NCBI RefSeq assembly: GCF_002904335.1
Contig: NZ_PPHF01000070.1
Coordinates: 1 to 64,000, forward strand
Source of the DNA: Amycolatopsis sp. CA-126428
GTDB lineage: Bacteria; Actinomycetota; Actinomycetes; Mycobacteriales; Pseudonocardiaceae
Direction: 5' to 3'
DNA length: 64,000 bases
Part shown: one piece after another, positions 16,130 through 23,199 of the stretch
How the letters are laid out: every line of letters starts with the position of its first letter
Position numbering within the stretch: the stretch's first letter is position 1
Notes under the pieces: generated by a model
The model's input: only the letters and a program-made list of their open reading frames with translations
The model's database searches: none
Told to the model about the DNA's origin: nothing
Made by a program: the position numbers and the translations under genes

Positions 16130-16276
16130 CTGGAGGGTCGGTTCGCGTGTCTGGACGGTCGGCTCGCGTGACTGGACAGTCGACACGCGTGACTGGACAG
16201 TCGGCTCGCGTGATTGAACGGACGACACGCGTGCCTGGGGGGTCGACACGCGTACCTGGACGGTCGGCTCGCGTGC
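16130..16276. repeat. seven tandem 21-bp repeats
   Basis: Seven consecutive 21-bp units begin at 16130, 16151, 16172, 16193, 16214, 16235 and 16256; an eighth is degenerate. Units follow CTGGACGGTCGGCTCGCGTGN with two interchanging versions of the middle, GGCTCGCGTG and GACACGCGTG. The array fills the gap between the convergent AlkD-like gene and pheT and is not part of any credible protein. The 21-bp period equals two helical turns, so a bound protein would see all units on one face (inference). Confidence 0.9.
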
Positions 16277-16304
16277 CTGGGGGGGTCGGAGCGGGGCTGG
16301 TGGG

Positions 16305-16338
16305 CCGGCCCCTCCTGCCGGAGGGCGGGAGGGGCCGG
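16305..16338 (-). terminator. pheT terminator hairpin
   Basis: CCGGCCCCTCC (16305-16315) pairs with GGAGGGGCCGG (16328-16338), 11 bp, 6 nt past the pheT stop on the minus strand. Confidence 0.7.
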
Positions 16339-16344
16339 GGAGCG

Positions 16345-18918
16345 TCAGGCGCGGAGGGTGGCGTTGAAGCGCTCGCCTGCCGCTGCCACCGCTGCGTCGC
16401 GGGCCTTGGTGGCCTCGTCGATCGTCAAGGTGCGGTCCGGCGCGCGGAACCGCAGCTTGTACGCCAGCGATCGCTTGCCCTCGCCGACCTGCTCGCCCGC
16501 GTACACGTCGAACAGCGTGATGTCCTCCAGCAGCTCGCCCGCACCCGTCCGCAGGACCTCCGCGAGGTCCGCCGACGGGACATCCTCCGCCACCACCAGG
16601 GCCACGTCCAAGAGCACGGGCGGGTAGCCCGAGACGCTCGGTGCCGGGCGGGCGTCCGGGAGCGGGATCGCGTCCAGGTCCAGCTCCATCGCCACCGTCC
16701 GGGGCGGCAGGCCGAGGGCCTCGACCACCTTCGGGTGCAGCTCGCCCGCGTAGCCGACCGGCCAGTCGCCGACCCGGAGCTGGGCGCAGCGGCCCGGGTG
16801 CCACGGCGGGAGGTCGGCCGCCTGCACCTTCAGCTCGACCCCGGCCGCCTCGGCGATCGTGCGGGCCGCCTGGACCGCGTCGGCCCAGTTCGCCGGCTCG
16901 CCCGGACCCCACCAGCCCGCCCGGTGCCGGTTGCCGGCGAGGACCGCCGCCACGTGCAGCGGCTGCTCGGGCACCGCCGCCTCCAGCAGGGCCAGGTCCT
17001 CGTCCGACGGGCGCCGGTCGACGCCGAGGTCGGGAACCTTCAGCGGGTTCGGGGCCGGGAGCACCACCTGGCCGATGTGGTACAGCGAAACGTCCTTCAT
17101 CCCGCGGGACACGTTGCGCAGCAGGGTGTCCAGCAGGCCCGGCAGCAACGTCGTCGCCAGGCGGTTGCGGTCGGCCTCCAGCGGGTTGCGGACGACCAGC
17201 GCGTTGCGGCGGCTGTCGTCGGCCGGGAGACCGAAGGCGTCCCACACCGCGTCGCTGACGAACGGGAACGGGCGCACCTCGACGTACCCCGCCTCGGCCA
17301 GCGCCCGGGAGACACTCCGGACGCGCCGCTGGCCGTCGGTCAGGCCGCGGCCGGCCGGGGCCGCCGGGAGGGTCGACGGGATGCTGTCGTAGCCCTCGAG
17401 CCGCAGCACCTCTTCGACGAGGTCGGCCGGCTGGTGCAGATCGCCGCGCCAGCTCGGCGGGATCGCCGTGACCAGGCCCGTTCCGTCGTCACCCGTGCCG
17501 ACCGAGACCTTGCAGCCGATCTGGGTGAGCCGGCGGACCGTCACGCCGCGCTGGTAGTTCACGCCCGCGACCTTGTCGGGCAGGTTGATCGGCATGACGA
17601 CCGGCGGGTTCGGCTCGACCGTGCCCTCGTCGGTGCGGCCGGGCTGGATGGCGGCGTCGCCGTACTGGCGCAGCAGCCGGGCGGCCAGCTCGACCGCCGC
17701 CGCGCACAGCTGCGGGTCGGTGAACCGCTCGAACCGCTTGGCGGCCTCGGAGAACAGCTTGTGCCGCCGCGCGGTGCGGCTGATCGCCGCCGGGTTCCAG
17801 TGCGCCGCCTCGAGCAGCACGTCGGTGCTCTCCGGCGTGATCTCGGTGCTCGCGCCACCCATCGTGCCGGCGAGCGAGATGACGCCGCTGTCGTCGGCGA
17901 TGACCACGTCGTCCGGGTCGAGCGTGCGCTCGACATCGTCCAAAGTGGTCAGTTTCTCGCCCGGCTTCGCCCGCCGCACCACCAGGTCGCCCTGGATGGC
18001 CTTGGTGGCGAACGCGTGCAAGGGGTGCCCGAGCTCGAGCATCACGTAGTTCGTGACGTCGACGGCCAGCGAGATCGACCGGATGCCGGCCAGCATCAGC
18101 CGCCGGCGCATCCGCCACGGCGTCGGCGCGGTCGCGTCCAGGCCGGTGACCCGGCGCAGCACGAACCGCGGGCAGCCTTCCGGGTCCTCGACGCGGACCG
18201 GCCAGGCGTCGCCCTCGGCCGCCGGGACCTCCAGCAGGGCCGGGTCGCCGAAGGGCACGTCGAGCGCGTTCGACAGCTCGCGCGCGAGCCCACGGATCGA
18301 CAGCGCGTAGCCCCGATCCGGGGTCGGAGCGAGCTCGATCACCGAGTCGTTCAGGCCGAGCAGCTCTTGGGCGTCGTCACCCGGGCTCGCGGTGCCCGGG
18401 GGCAGCACGAGGATGCCGGTGTGGTCGTCGCCGAGGCCGAGCTCGCGCGCCGAGCAGATCATGCCGTCGCTGATCCGGCCGTAGGTCTTGCGGGCGGCGA
18501 TGGCGAAGTCGCCGGGCAGGACGGCGCCCGGCAGCGCGACGACGACCAGGTCGCCCTCGACGAAGTTGCGCGCTCCGCAGATGATGCCGCGGGTCTTGAT
18601 GCCGTGCGGGCCCTCGTCGAACTCGCCGGCTTCGTCCTCGTCCTCGTCCTCGTCGTCGAGTTCGTCGTCGTCGAGGTCCTCGGCTTCGTCGGCGGGCTCG
18701 CCGACGTCGACGCGGCAGAAGCGCACCGGCTTCTTGAACTCGGTGAGCTCCTCGATCTCGGCCACCCGGCCGACCACCAGCGGGCCGGTCACGGGACCGA
18801 GCTCGTGCAGGTCGTCGACCTCGATGCCGATCCGGACGAACGCGTCGGCCAGGTCCTGCGGCGTGACCTCCTCAGCGAGCTCGAGGTGTTCGGTCAGCCA
18901 GCTGACTGGGACTCGCAC
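16345..18918 (-). CDS. pheT: phenylalanyl-tRNA synthetase beta subunit
   Basis: 857-residue beta subunit of the (alpha-beta)2 enzyme that charges tRNA-Phe. Domains in order: N-terminal strand and helix, EMAP/tRNA-binding OB fold (about 40-165), B3/B4 editing domain (about 220-400), B5, a catalytic-like core, and a C-terminal ferredoxin-like anticodon-binding domain (about 760-857, ending GERFNATLRA). Unusual is a 28-residue acidic insertion in the OB fold (75-102, mostly Asp/Glu), encoded by a GTC/CTC-type low-complexity run at 18613-18696. The GTG start shares one base with the pheS stop (TAGTG). Confidence 0.97.
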   Translation of the reverse strand: MRVPVSWLTEHLELAEEVTPQDLADAFVRIGIEVDDLHELGPVTGPLVVGRVAEIEELTEFKKPVRFCRVDVGEPADEAEDLDDDELDDEDEDEDEAGEFDEGPHGIKTRGIICGARNFVEGDLVVVALPGAVLPGDFAIAARKTYGRISDGMICSARELGLGDDHTGILVLPPGTASPGDDAQELLGLNDSVIELAPTPDRGYALSIRGLARELSNALDVPFGDPALLEVPAAEGDAWPVRVEDPEGCPRFVLRRVTGLDATAPTPWRMRRRLMLAGIRSISLAVDVTNYVMLELGHPLHAFATKAIQGDLVVRRAKPGEKLTTLDDVERTLDPDDVVIADDSGVISLAGTMGGASTEITPESTDVLLEAAHWNPAAISRTARRHKLFSEAAKRFERFTDPQLCAAAVELAARLLRQYGDAAIQPGRTDEGTVEPNPPVVMPINLPDKVAGVNYQRGVTVRRLTQIGCKVSVGTGDDGTGLVTAIPPSWRGDLHQPADLVEEVLRLEGYDSIPSTLPAAPAGRGLTDGQRRVRSVSRALAEAGYVEVRPFPFVSDAVWDAFGLPADDSRRNALVVRNPLEADRNRLATTLLPGLLDTLLRNVSRGMKDVSLYHIGQVVLPAPNPLKVPDLGVDRRPSDEDLALLEAAVPEQPLHVAAVLAGNRHRAGWWGPGEPANWADAVQAARTIAEAAGVELKVQAADLPPWHPGRCAQLRVGDWPVGYAGELHPKVVEALGLPPRTVAMELDLDAIPLPDARPAPSVSGYPPVLLDVALVVAEDVPSADLAEVLRTGAGELLEDITLFDVYAGEQVGEGKRSLAYKLRFRAPDRTLTIDEATKARDAAVAAAGERFNATLRA

Positions 18919-19979
18919 TACGCCTCCGTTCCGAAGGGAAGGGTGAAGCGGACGTCGCCCTCCACCATGTCGCGCATGTCCGGGATCCCGTTGCGGAACT
19001 GCAGGGTGCGCTCGATGCCCATGCCGAAGGCGAACCCCGAGTACACCTCGGGGTCGACACCGCAGGCGCGCAGCACGTTCGGGTTGACCATGCCGCAGCC
19101 GCCCCACTCGACCCAGCCGGGGCCGCCCTTCTTCTCCTCGAACCAGACGTCCACCTCGGCGGACGGCTCGGTGAAGGGGAAGAAGTGCGGGCGCAGCCGC
19201 GTCTTGGAGCTTTCGCCGAACATCGCGCGGGCGAAGGCGTCCAGCGTGCCCTTGAGGTGGGCCATGGTGATGCCCTTGTCCACCGCGAGGCCTTCGACCT
19301 GGGTGAACACCGGGGTGTGCGTCGAGTCGAGCTCGTCGGTGCGGTACGTCCGGCCGGGGCAGACGACGTACACCGGCAGGTCGCGGTGCAGCAGCGTGCG
19401 CGCCTGGACCGGCGAGGTGTGCGTGCGCAGCACCAGGCCCGAGTCCTCTTCGCCGACGTAGAACGTGTCCTGCAGCTGCCGGGCCGGGTGGTCCTTGCCG
19501 AAGTTCAGCGCGTCGAAGTTGAACCACTCGGCTTCGAGCTCCGGGCCCTCGGCGACCTCGTAACCCATCGCGACGAAGGCGTCCGCGACGCGTTCGGAGA
19601 TGGTGCTGATCGGGTGCCGGGCGCCGCGCGGGACGCGGTCCCACGGCAGGGTGACGTCGACCGCCTCTTCGCGCAGCACGCGCTCGTCGCGCTCCACCTG
19701 GAGCTCGGCGCGGCGGGCGTCGAAGGCCGCCTGGACGGCCTGGCGGGCCTCGTTGACGCGCTTGCCCGCCTCGGCCTTCTCCTGCTTGGGCAGGGCACCG
19801 ATCTCACGGCGGGCCAGCATCAGCGGCGCGTGGTCGCCGAGGTGGGCCGGCTTGACCTCGGCCAGCCCTTCGAGCCCGGTCGCGGCGGCGAACGCCGCTT
19901 CGGCGGCCTTGACCGCCGCCTGCAGCGTCTCAGGGGCGAGTACCGCGCCCTGTACTTCCTTCTCCGTGGCTCCGGACAT
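18918..19979 (-). CDS. pheS: phenylalanyl-tRNA synthetase alpha subunit
   Basis: 353-residue catalytic subunit. An N-terminal coiled-coil (about 15-95) that contacts tRNA is followed by the class II core with motif 2 (CPGRTYRTDELDSTHTPVF), FFPFTEPSAEVDVWF, and motif 3 (GFAFGMGIERTLQFRNGIPD). ATG 19979 has GAGGAG upstream. A -10-like TAGACT lies about 77-82 nt upstream of the start on the minus strand (20061-20056), so pheST probably has its own promoter. pheT follows with a one-base overlap. Confidence 0.97.
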   Translation of the reverse strand: MSGATEKEVQGAVLAPETLQAAVKAAEAAFAAATGLEGLAEVKPAHLGDHAPLMLARREIGALPKQEKAEAGKRVNEARQAVQAAFDARRAELQVERDERVLREEAVDVTLPWDRVPRGARHPISTISERVADAFVAMGYEVAEGPELEAEWFNFDALNFGKDHPARQLQDTFYVGEEDSGLVLRTHTSPVQARTLLHRDLPVYVVCPGRTYRTDELDSTHTPVFTQVEGLAVDKGITMAHLKGTLDAFARAMFGESSKTRLRPHFFPFTEPSAEVDVWFEEKKGGPGWVEWGGCGMVNPNVLRACGVDPEVYSGFAFGMGIERTLQFRNGIPDMRDMVEGDVRFTLPFGTEA

Positions 19980-20072
19980 AACTCCTCGGCGTCCGCTGGG
20001 ACTGGTTCGTTCGCGCTCCGCCGCACACGGCGCGCGAGAGGTCAAAGGCGGGAAAAGTCTATGGGATCGGCT

Positions 20073-20105
20073 CCGCACGCCCCCGGTCGCCCCGGGGGCG
20101 TGCGG
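20073..20105 (-). terminator. 14-bp GC-rich hairpin between the rRNA methyltransferase gene and pheS
   Basis: CCGCACGCCCCCGG (20073-20086) pairs perfectly with 20092-20105, loop of 5. It lies 134 nt past the methyltransferase stop and about 90 nt before pheS. The hairpin precedes the TAGACT -10-like element (20061-20056) in the direction of transcription, so a terminator for the upstream operon is the best reading. A phe attenuator cannot be excluded, but no phenylalanine-rich leader peptide is seen. Confidence 0.6.
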
Positions 20106-20238
20106 ACACCCGGTCACCGCGCGGAGAACACCTCGGCGGAGGCGGCCGGCGCGAGCGCACCGGGCACCGCTCCGCCGGCTCCGGCGCGGCGGTGCAGAAA
20201 GCCGTGCCACACCCCGAAAGGAGGGGGCCGGCCGCTGG

Positions 20239-21054
20239 TCAGCGGCGTGCCGCCAGCGCGCTCGTGTAGACGCAGACGGCCGCCGCGGTGGCGAGGTTGA
20301 GGCTCTCGGCGCGGCCGTACATCGGGATCCGGACCGCAAGGTCGGTCCGGTCGAGGACCTCGGCCGGCAGACCGTGGGCTTCGTTGCCGAACACCCACGC
20401 CGTGGGCACGGCGAGGTCCACCCGATCGAGTTCGGCGTCGGCGTAACCGTGGGCGGCGAACGTCCGCAGGCCCGCGGCCGAGCAGACGGCCAGCGCGGCC
20501 GGGACGTCGCGGACGCGCGCGATCGGCAGGTGGAACAGGCTGCCGGCGGCCGCGCGGACGCACTTGCCGTTGTGCGGGTCGACCGTGTCGCCCGCCAGGA
20601 CGACCGCGTCGGCGCCGGCCGCGTCGGCGACCCGGATCACCGTGCCGGCGTTGCCGGGGTCGGCGACGTCCACCAGCACCACCACGAGCCGGGCAGCCGG
20701 GGTCACGGCCTCTTCGAGGGGCCGGTCCAGCAGCGCGCAGACGGCCACGATGCCCTGCGGCGTCACGGTTTCCGACAGCCCCTCGGCGGCGCGGTCGGTG
20801 ATCGGCGAGACCCCGACGCCGGCCGCGCGGGCCGCGTCCACCAACTTCGCGTGCTGTGCGGCCGCGCGCGAAGTGACGAACAGCTCGTACACCGTGCCGT
20901 CCGCCAGCGCGGCCTCGACGGCGTTGGCGCCCTCGGCCAGGAACCGGCCGGTCTTGTCGCGTTCCGCGCGCCGGGTCAGCTTGCGCGCAGCAACGACCCG
21001 GGGGGTCCGTTCGGTGAACGGATCCGCCCCGGGTCGGGAAAAGCTGCCGGTCAG
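20239..21054 (-). CDS. TrmH/SpoU-family RNA 2'-O-methyltransferase
   Basis: SPOUT-class methyltransferase, 271 residues as drawn. The N-terminal substrate-binding region has TERTPRVVAARKL and RFLAEGANAVEAAL. The C-terminal SPOUT knot has VLVDVADPGNAGTVIRVADA (motif 1), WVFGNEAHGLP (motif 2) and IPMYGRAESLNLATAAAV (motif 3). The start is odd: no ATG, GTG or TTG exists in frame between the conserved N-terminal motif and deep inside rplT. A CTG at 21054 overlaps the rplT stop as CTGA, the geometry of the other coupled genes here, so I propose CTG. The neighbourhood (after rplT, before pheS) is standard for this actinobacterial gene. Confidence 0.88.
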   Translation of the reverse strand: MTGSFSRPGADPFTERTPRVVAARKLTRRAERDKTGRFLAEGANAVEAALADGTVYELFVTSRAAAQHAKLVDAARAAGVGVSPITDRAAEGLSETVTPQGIVAVCALLDRPLEEAVTPAARLVVVLVDVADPGNAGTVIRVADAAGADAVVLAGDTVDPHNGKCVRAAAGSLFHLPIARVRDVPAALAVCSAAGLRTFAAHGYADAELDRVDLAVPTAWVFGNEAHGLPAEVLDRTDLAVRIPMYGRAESLNLATAAAVCVYTSALAARR

Positions 21055-21428
21055 GCCGACTTCGCTTCGCCGGTGTTGACGTTGGCCTTGGCGAGCTCGG
21101 CCAGCGCGGTGAAGGCGGCGGCGTCGTTGACGGCCAGGTCCGCGAGGATCTTGCGGTCGACCTCGACACCCGCGGCCTTGATGCCCTGGATGAACCGGTT
21201 GTAGGTCACGCCGTTGGCCCGGGCGGCCGCGTTGATGCGGGTGATCCACAGCTGGCGGAAGTCACCCTTGCGGGCACGGCGGTCCCGGTAGGCGTAGTTC
21301 AGCGAGTGAAGCGTCTGCTCCTTGGCCTTGCGGTACAGCCGCGAACGCTGGCCGCGGTAGCCGCTGGCCAGTTCGAGAGTTGCGCGACGCTTCTTCTGGG
21401 CGTTTACCGCCCGCTTGACGCGTGCCAC
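21051..21428 (-). CDS. rplT: 50S ribosomal protein L20
   Basis: 125-residue basic early-assembly protein of the large subunit; starts (GTG) MARVKRAVNAQKKRRATLE and contains the family block RDRRARKGDFRQLWITRINA (about 50-69). It follows rpmI by 67 nt. Its stop overlaps the proposed CTG start of the methyltransferase gene. Confidence 0.97.
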   Translation of the reverse strand: MARVKRAVNAQKKRRATLELASGYRGQRSRLYRKAKEQTLHSLNYAYRDRRARKGDFRQLWITRINAAARANGVTYNRFIQGIKAAGVEVDRKILADLAVNDAAAFTALAELAKANVNTGEAKSA

Positions 21429-21495
21429 GGGTCCATCCTGTCGATCTCAGGGGGCGAGGGGGCCGCCCCGGGTGGTTACAGCAAGTTCTGCGGGA

Positions 21496-21690
21496 TCAGA
21501 TGCCGAGCAAGCGCTTCACGCGGCTGACCTCGGTCTTGGCCACCTCGGTGGTGCCCTCGAGGCGGCGGGTCACGCGGCTGGACTTCTTCTCCATGCGGTG
21601 ACGCCGGCCGGTCATCTGGCGGCGCAGCTTGCCCGTCCCCGTCTTGCGGATGCGCTTGGAGGTCCCGCTGTGGGTCTTCATCTTCGGCAT
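21496..21690 (-). CDS. rpmI: 50S ribosomal protein L35
   Basis: 64-residue lysine/arginine-rich protein with the hallmark MPKMKTHSGTSKRIRKTGTG start. ATG is preceded by GAGGACAG. It sits between infC and rplT, the universal order. Confidence 0.97.
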   Translation of the reverse strand: MPKMKTHSGTSKRIRKTGTGKLRRQMTGRRHRMEKKSSRVTRRLEGTTEVAKTEVSRVKRLLGI

Positions 21691-21709
21691 TTCTGTCCTC
21701 TTTCGTGCG

Positions 21710-21738
21710 GCGGCTCACCGGAGAATCCGGTGAGCCGC
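21710..21738 (-). other. intercistronic hairpin between infC and rpmI
   Basis: GCGGCTCACCGGA (21710-21722) pairs perfectly with 21726-21738 around a 3-nt loop; 13 bp. It starts 20 nt past the infC stop and ends about 20 nt before rpmI. It could be a partial terminator, an RNase processing site that separates infC from the L35-L20 message, or an autoregulatory site for L20 (known in Firmicutes and Enterobacteria with a different structure). Confidence 0.6.
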
Positions 21739-21758
21739 TGGCTCGTGCTGGTCGGCGC

Positions 21759-22322
21759 TTATGCCTCGGGGGTCGGCTCGGGGGCCGCCTCGGCCTTCGC
21801 CTTCGGCTTCACGTTCTTGTGCGGGGCCAGCACCATGATCATGTTGCGACCGTCCTGCTTCGCCGAAGACTCGACGAAACCCAGTTCGGTGACGTCCTCG
21901 GCGAGCTTCTGCAGCAGCCGGTAGCCGAGCTCCGGCCGGGACTGCTCGCGACCGCGGAACATGATCGTGACCTTGACCTTGTTGCCCGCCGCCAGGAAGC
22001 GCGACACGTGACCCTTCTTGGTCTCGTAGTCGTGCTGGTCGATCTTGGGGCGCAGCTTCTGTTCCTTGATGACGGTCAGCTGCTGGTTCCGACGCGACTC
22101 GCGGGCCTTCTGCGCGCTCTCGTACTTGAACTTGCCGAAGTCCATGAGCTTGCACACCGGCGGGCGGGCCTGCGGCGCGACCTCGACGAGGTCGAGGTCG
22201 TTCTCCTGCGCCAGGCGCAGCGCATCCTCGATCCGGACGATGCCGACCTGTTCGCCGGCGGGTCCGACGAGACGGACCTCCGGCACCCGGATTCGGTCGT
22301 TGATGCGTGTCTCGGAGCTGAT
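21759..22322 (-). CDS. infC: translation initiation factor IF-3, rare ATC start
   Basis: 187 residues as drawn. N-domain with ETRINDRIRVPEVRLVGPAG, linker with the family signature KLMDFGKFKYE, C-domain with GREQSRPELGYRLLQKLAED and a proline/alanine tail. The conserved family start coincides with an ATC codon (22322-22320) preceded by AAGGAGG and 4 nt. An upstream ATG exists at 22433 but adds 37 residues without family resemblance. Rare AUU/AUC/AUA starts let IF-3 discriminate against its own mRNA, a known autoregulation. A leader hairpin lies upstream. Confidence 0.95.
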   Translation of the reverse strand: MSSETRINDRIRVPEVRLVGPAGEQVGIVRIEDALRLAQENDLDLVEVAPQARPPVCKLMDFGKFKYESAQKARESRRNQQLTVIKEQKLRPKIDQHDYETKKGHVSRFLAAGNKVKVTIMFRGREQSRPELGYRLLQKLAEDVTELGFVESSAKQDGRNMIMVLAPHKNVKPKAKAEAAPEPTPEA

Positions 22323-22384
22323 GGGGCCTCCTTGGTCCGAGGAATGTTTCGTGTTCTCGTTCGACCTGGTGCCCACATAGCGAA

Positions 22385-22413
22385 GGCCCCGACACCATTC
22401 GGTGCGCGGGGCC
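22385..22413 (-). promoter_or_regulatory. hairpin in the infC leader
   Basis: GGCCCCG (22385-22391) pairs with CGGGGCC (22407-22413), with an inner CACC/GGTG pairing; 29 nt in all, about 60 nt before the infC start. It may attenuate or stabilise the infC-rpmI-rplT message; only the structure is seen. Confidence 0.5.
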
Positions 22414-22581
22414 CACTCTGTTTCCGATCGCACCCGGCCGCGAAGCCGGGCACTTCACCCTGGACTTGACGTCCGGGTGAGACCGGACCCGGCCACCTGT
22501 ACGGTGACGCGGGTGGGAGCGGGGCTCCACTTGCCGCCCCCGATCGCTCGGGGGCTGGTCGCTCGTGGAAGGGTACCAGAC

Positions 22582-22941
22582 GTGTCGGAACAACCTTCCC
22601 AACAGCCCCCGTATTCCCCGGACGCGCGCCACCTGGAGGACATCCCCAGCGTGGAGGTGATCAGCCGCGCCGCCGTCATGCTGCTGTCGGCCGGCGCCGA
22701 ACGGCTCGGCCTGGCCGACGCCGATCCCGCCACCTCCCCGCACCGGGACCTCGATGAAGCGCGCCGCCTGATCACCGCGCTGGCCGGGCTCGTGACGGCC
22801 TCCGCCGAGTACCTGGGGCTGCACGCCGGGCCGCTGCGCGATGGCCTGCAGTCGCTCCAGAAGGCATTCCGGGAGGCTTCGGCTGTGCCCGACGAGCCTG
22901 GTCAGGGGCCTGGCGAGAAGTACACCGGCCCCGTCTACTGA
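22582..22941 (+). CDS. DUF1844 protein
   Basis: 119-residue acidic protein of the DUF1844 family, a helical domain with ISRAAVMLLSAGAERLGLAD and DLDEARRLITALAGLVTASA, ending PGEKYTGPVY. Divergent position next to infC is conserved in actinobacteria. No biochemical role is known to me. GTG 22582 has GGAAGGG 8 nt upstream; the frame is open further upstream through the divergent promoter region but without a better start. The first unit of an intergenic repeat array begins at its stop codon. Confidence 0.85.
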   Translation: MSEQPSQQPPYSPDARHLEDIPSVEVISRAAVMLLSAGAERLGLADADPATSPHRDLDEARRLITALAGLVTASAEYLGLHAGPLRDGLQSLQKAFREASAVPDEPGQGPGEKYTGPVY

Positions 22942-23175
22942 CATTTCAGTCGCTCGGAGCCTGGCTCGGCCGGCTTGCTCGTCGCTCGTCACTGACATTT
23001 CACTCGCCCGGGTGCCAGCCCGGGCGAGCCTGCGAGTAACTGATATTTCAGTCGCTCGGCGCCTGGCCGGGCGAGCCGCTCGTGACTGATATTTTACTCC
23101 CTCGGGATCCTCGCCCGACGAGCCTGCTTGTGACTGATGTTTCACTCGCTCGGGTTCTTGCCGGGCGAGCCTGCT
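22937..23175. repeat. five imperfect 46-54 bp hairpin-forming repeats
   Basis: Units begin at 22937, 22991, 23039, 23085 and 23133. Each opens with an A/T-richer core ACTGAYATTTCA[C/G]TCG and continues into a GC-rich arm pair of the type CTCGCCCGGG ... CCCGGGCGAG, which folds into a stem-loop. In units 1 and 3 the core itself is a dyad (ACTGA-N4-TCAGT). The array fills the space between the DUF1844 gene and the GntR promoter and its last unit supplies the GntR -35 region. Frames running through it are spurious. Confidence 0.85.
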
Positions 23176-23199
23176 CACATCTAACATGTTAGATGTGAG
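23158..23199 (+). promoter_or_regulatory. GntR promoter with 26-bp perfect palindromic operator
   Basis: -35 TTGCCG (23158-23163), 18-nt spacer, -10 TAACAT (23182-23187). A perfect 26-bp palindrome at 23174-23199 with core CTAACATGTTAG covers the -10, the start site and the first codons of the GntR gene. The GTG at 23195 begins 7 nt after the -10, implying a leaderless message. Autorepression by the GntR protein is inferred. Confidence 0.8.

Noticed and set aside
16130..16276. Seven-residue protein repeats (SARVTGQ-like) in the 21-bp array
   Set aside because: The unit length is a multiple of three so all frames repeat; the region lies after the stop of the AlkD-like gene with no start signal.
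13570..19461. A rightward frame open for almost 2000 codons, antisense to the peptidase, pheT and pheS genes
   Set aside because: Long antisense frames are expected at this GC content. The translation is Val/Arg/Gly/His-rich without any domain and covers well-supported genes on the other strand.
20041..20236. Leader-peptide attenuator or T-box in front of pheS
   Set aside because: A strong hairpin is present, but there is no Phe-rich leader peptide, no T-box sequence or specifier loop, and the hairpin precedes the likely pheS promoter.
22841..23089. Frame through the repeat array encoding TDISVARSLAR-type repeats
   Set aside because: The periodicity comes from the DNA repeat, there is no ribosome binding site, and other frames through the array are equally open.
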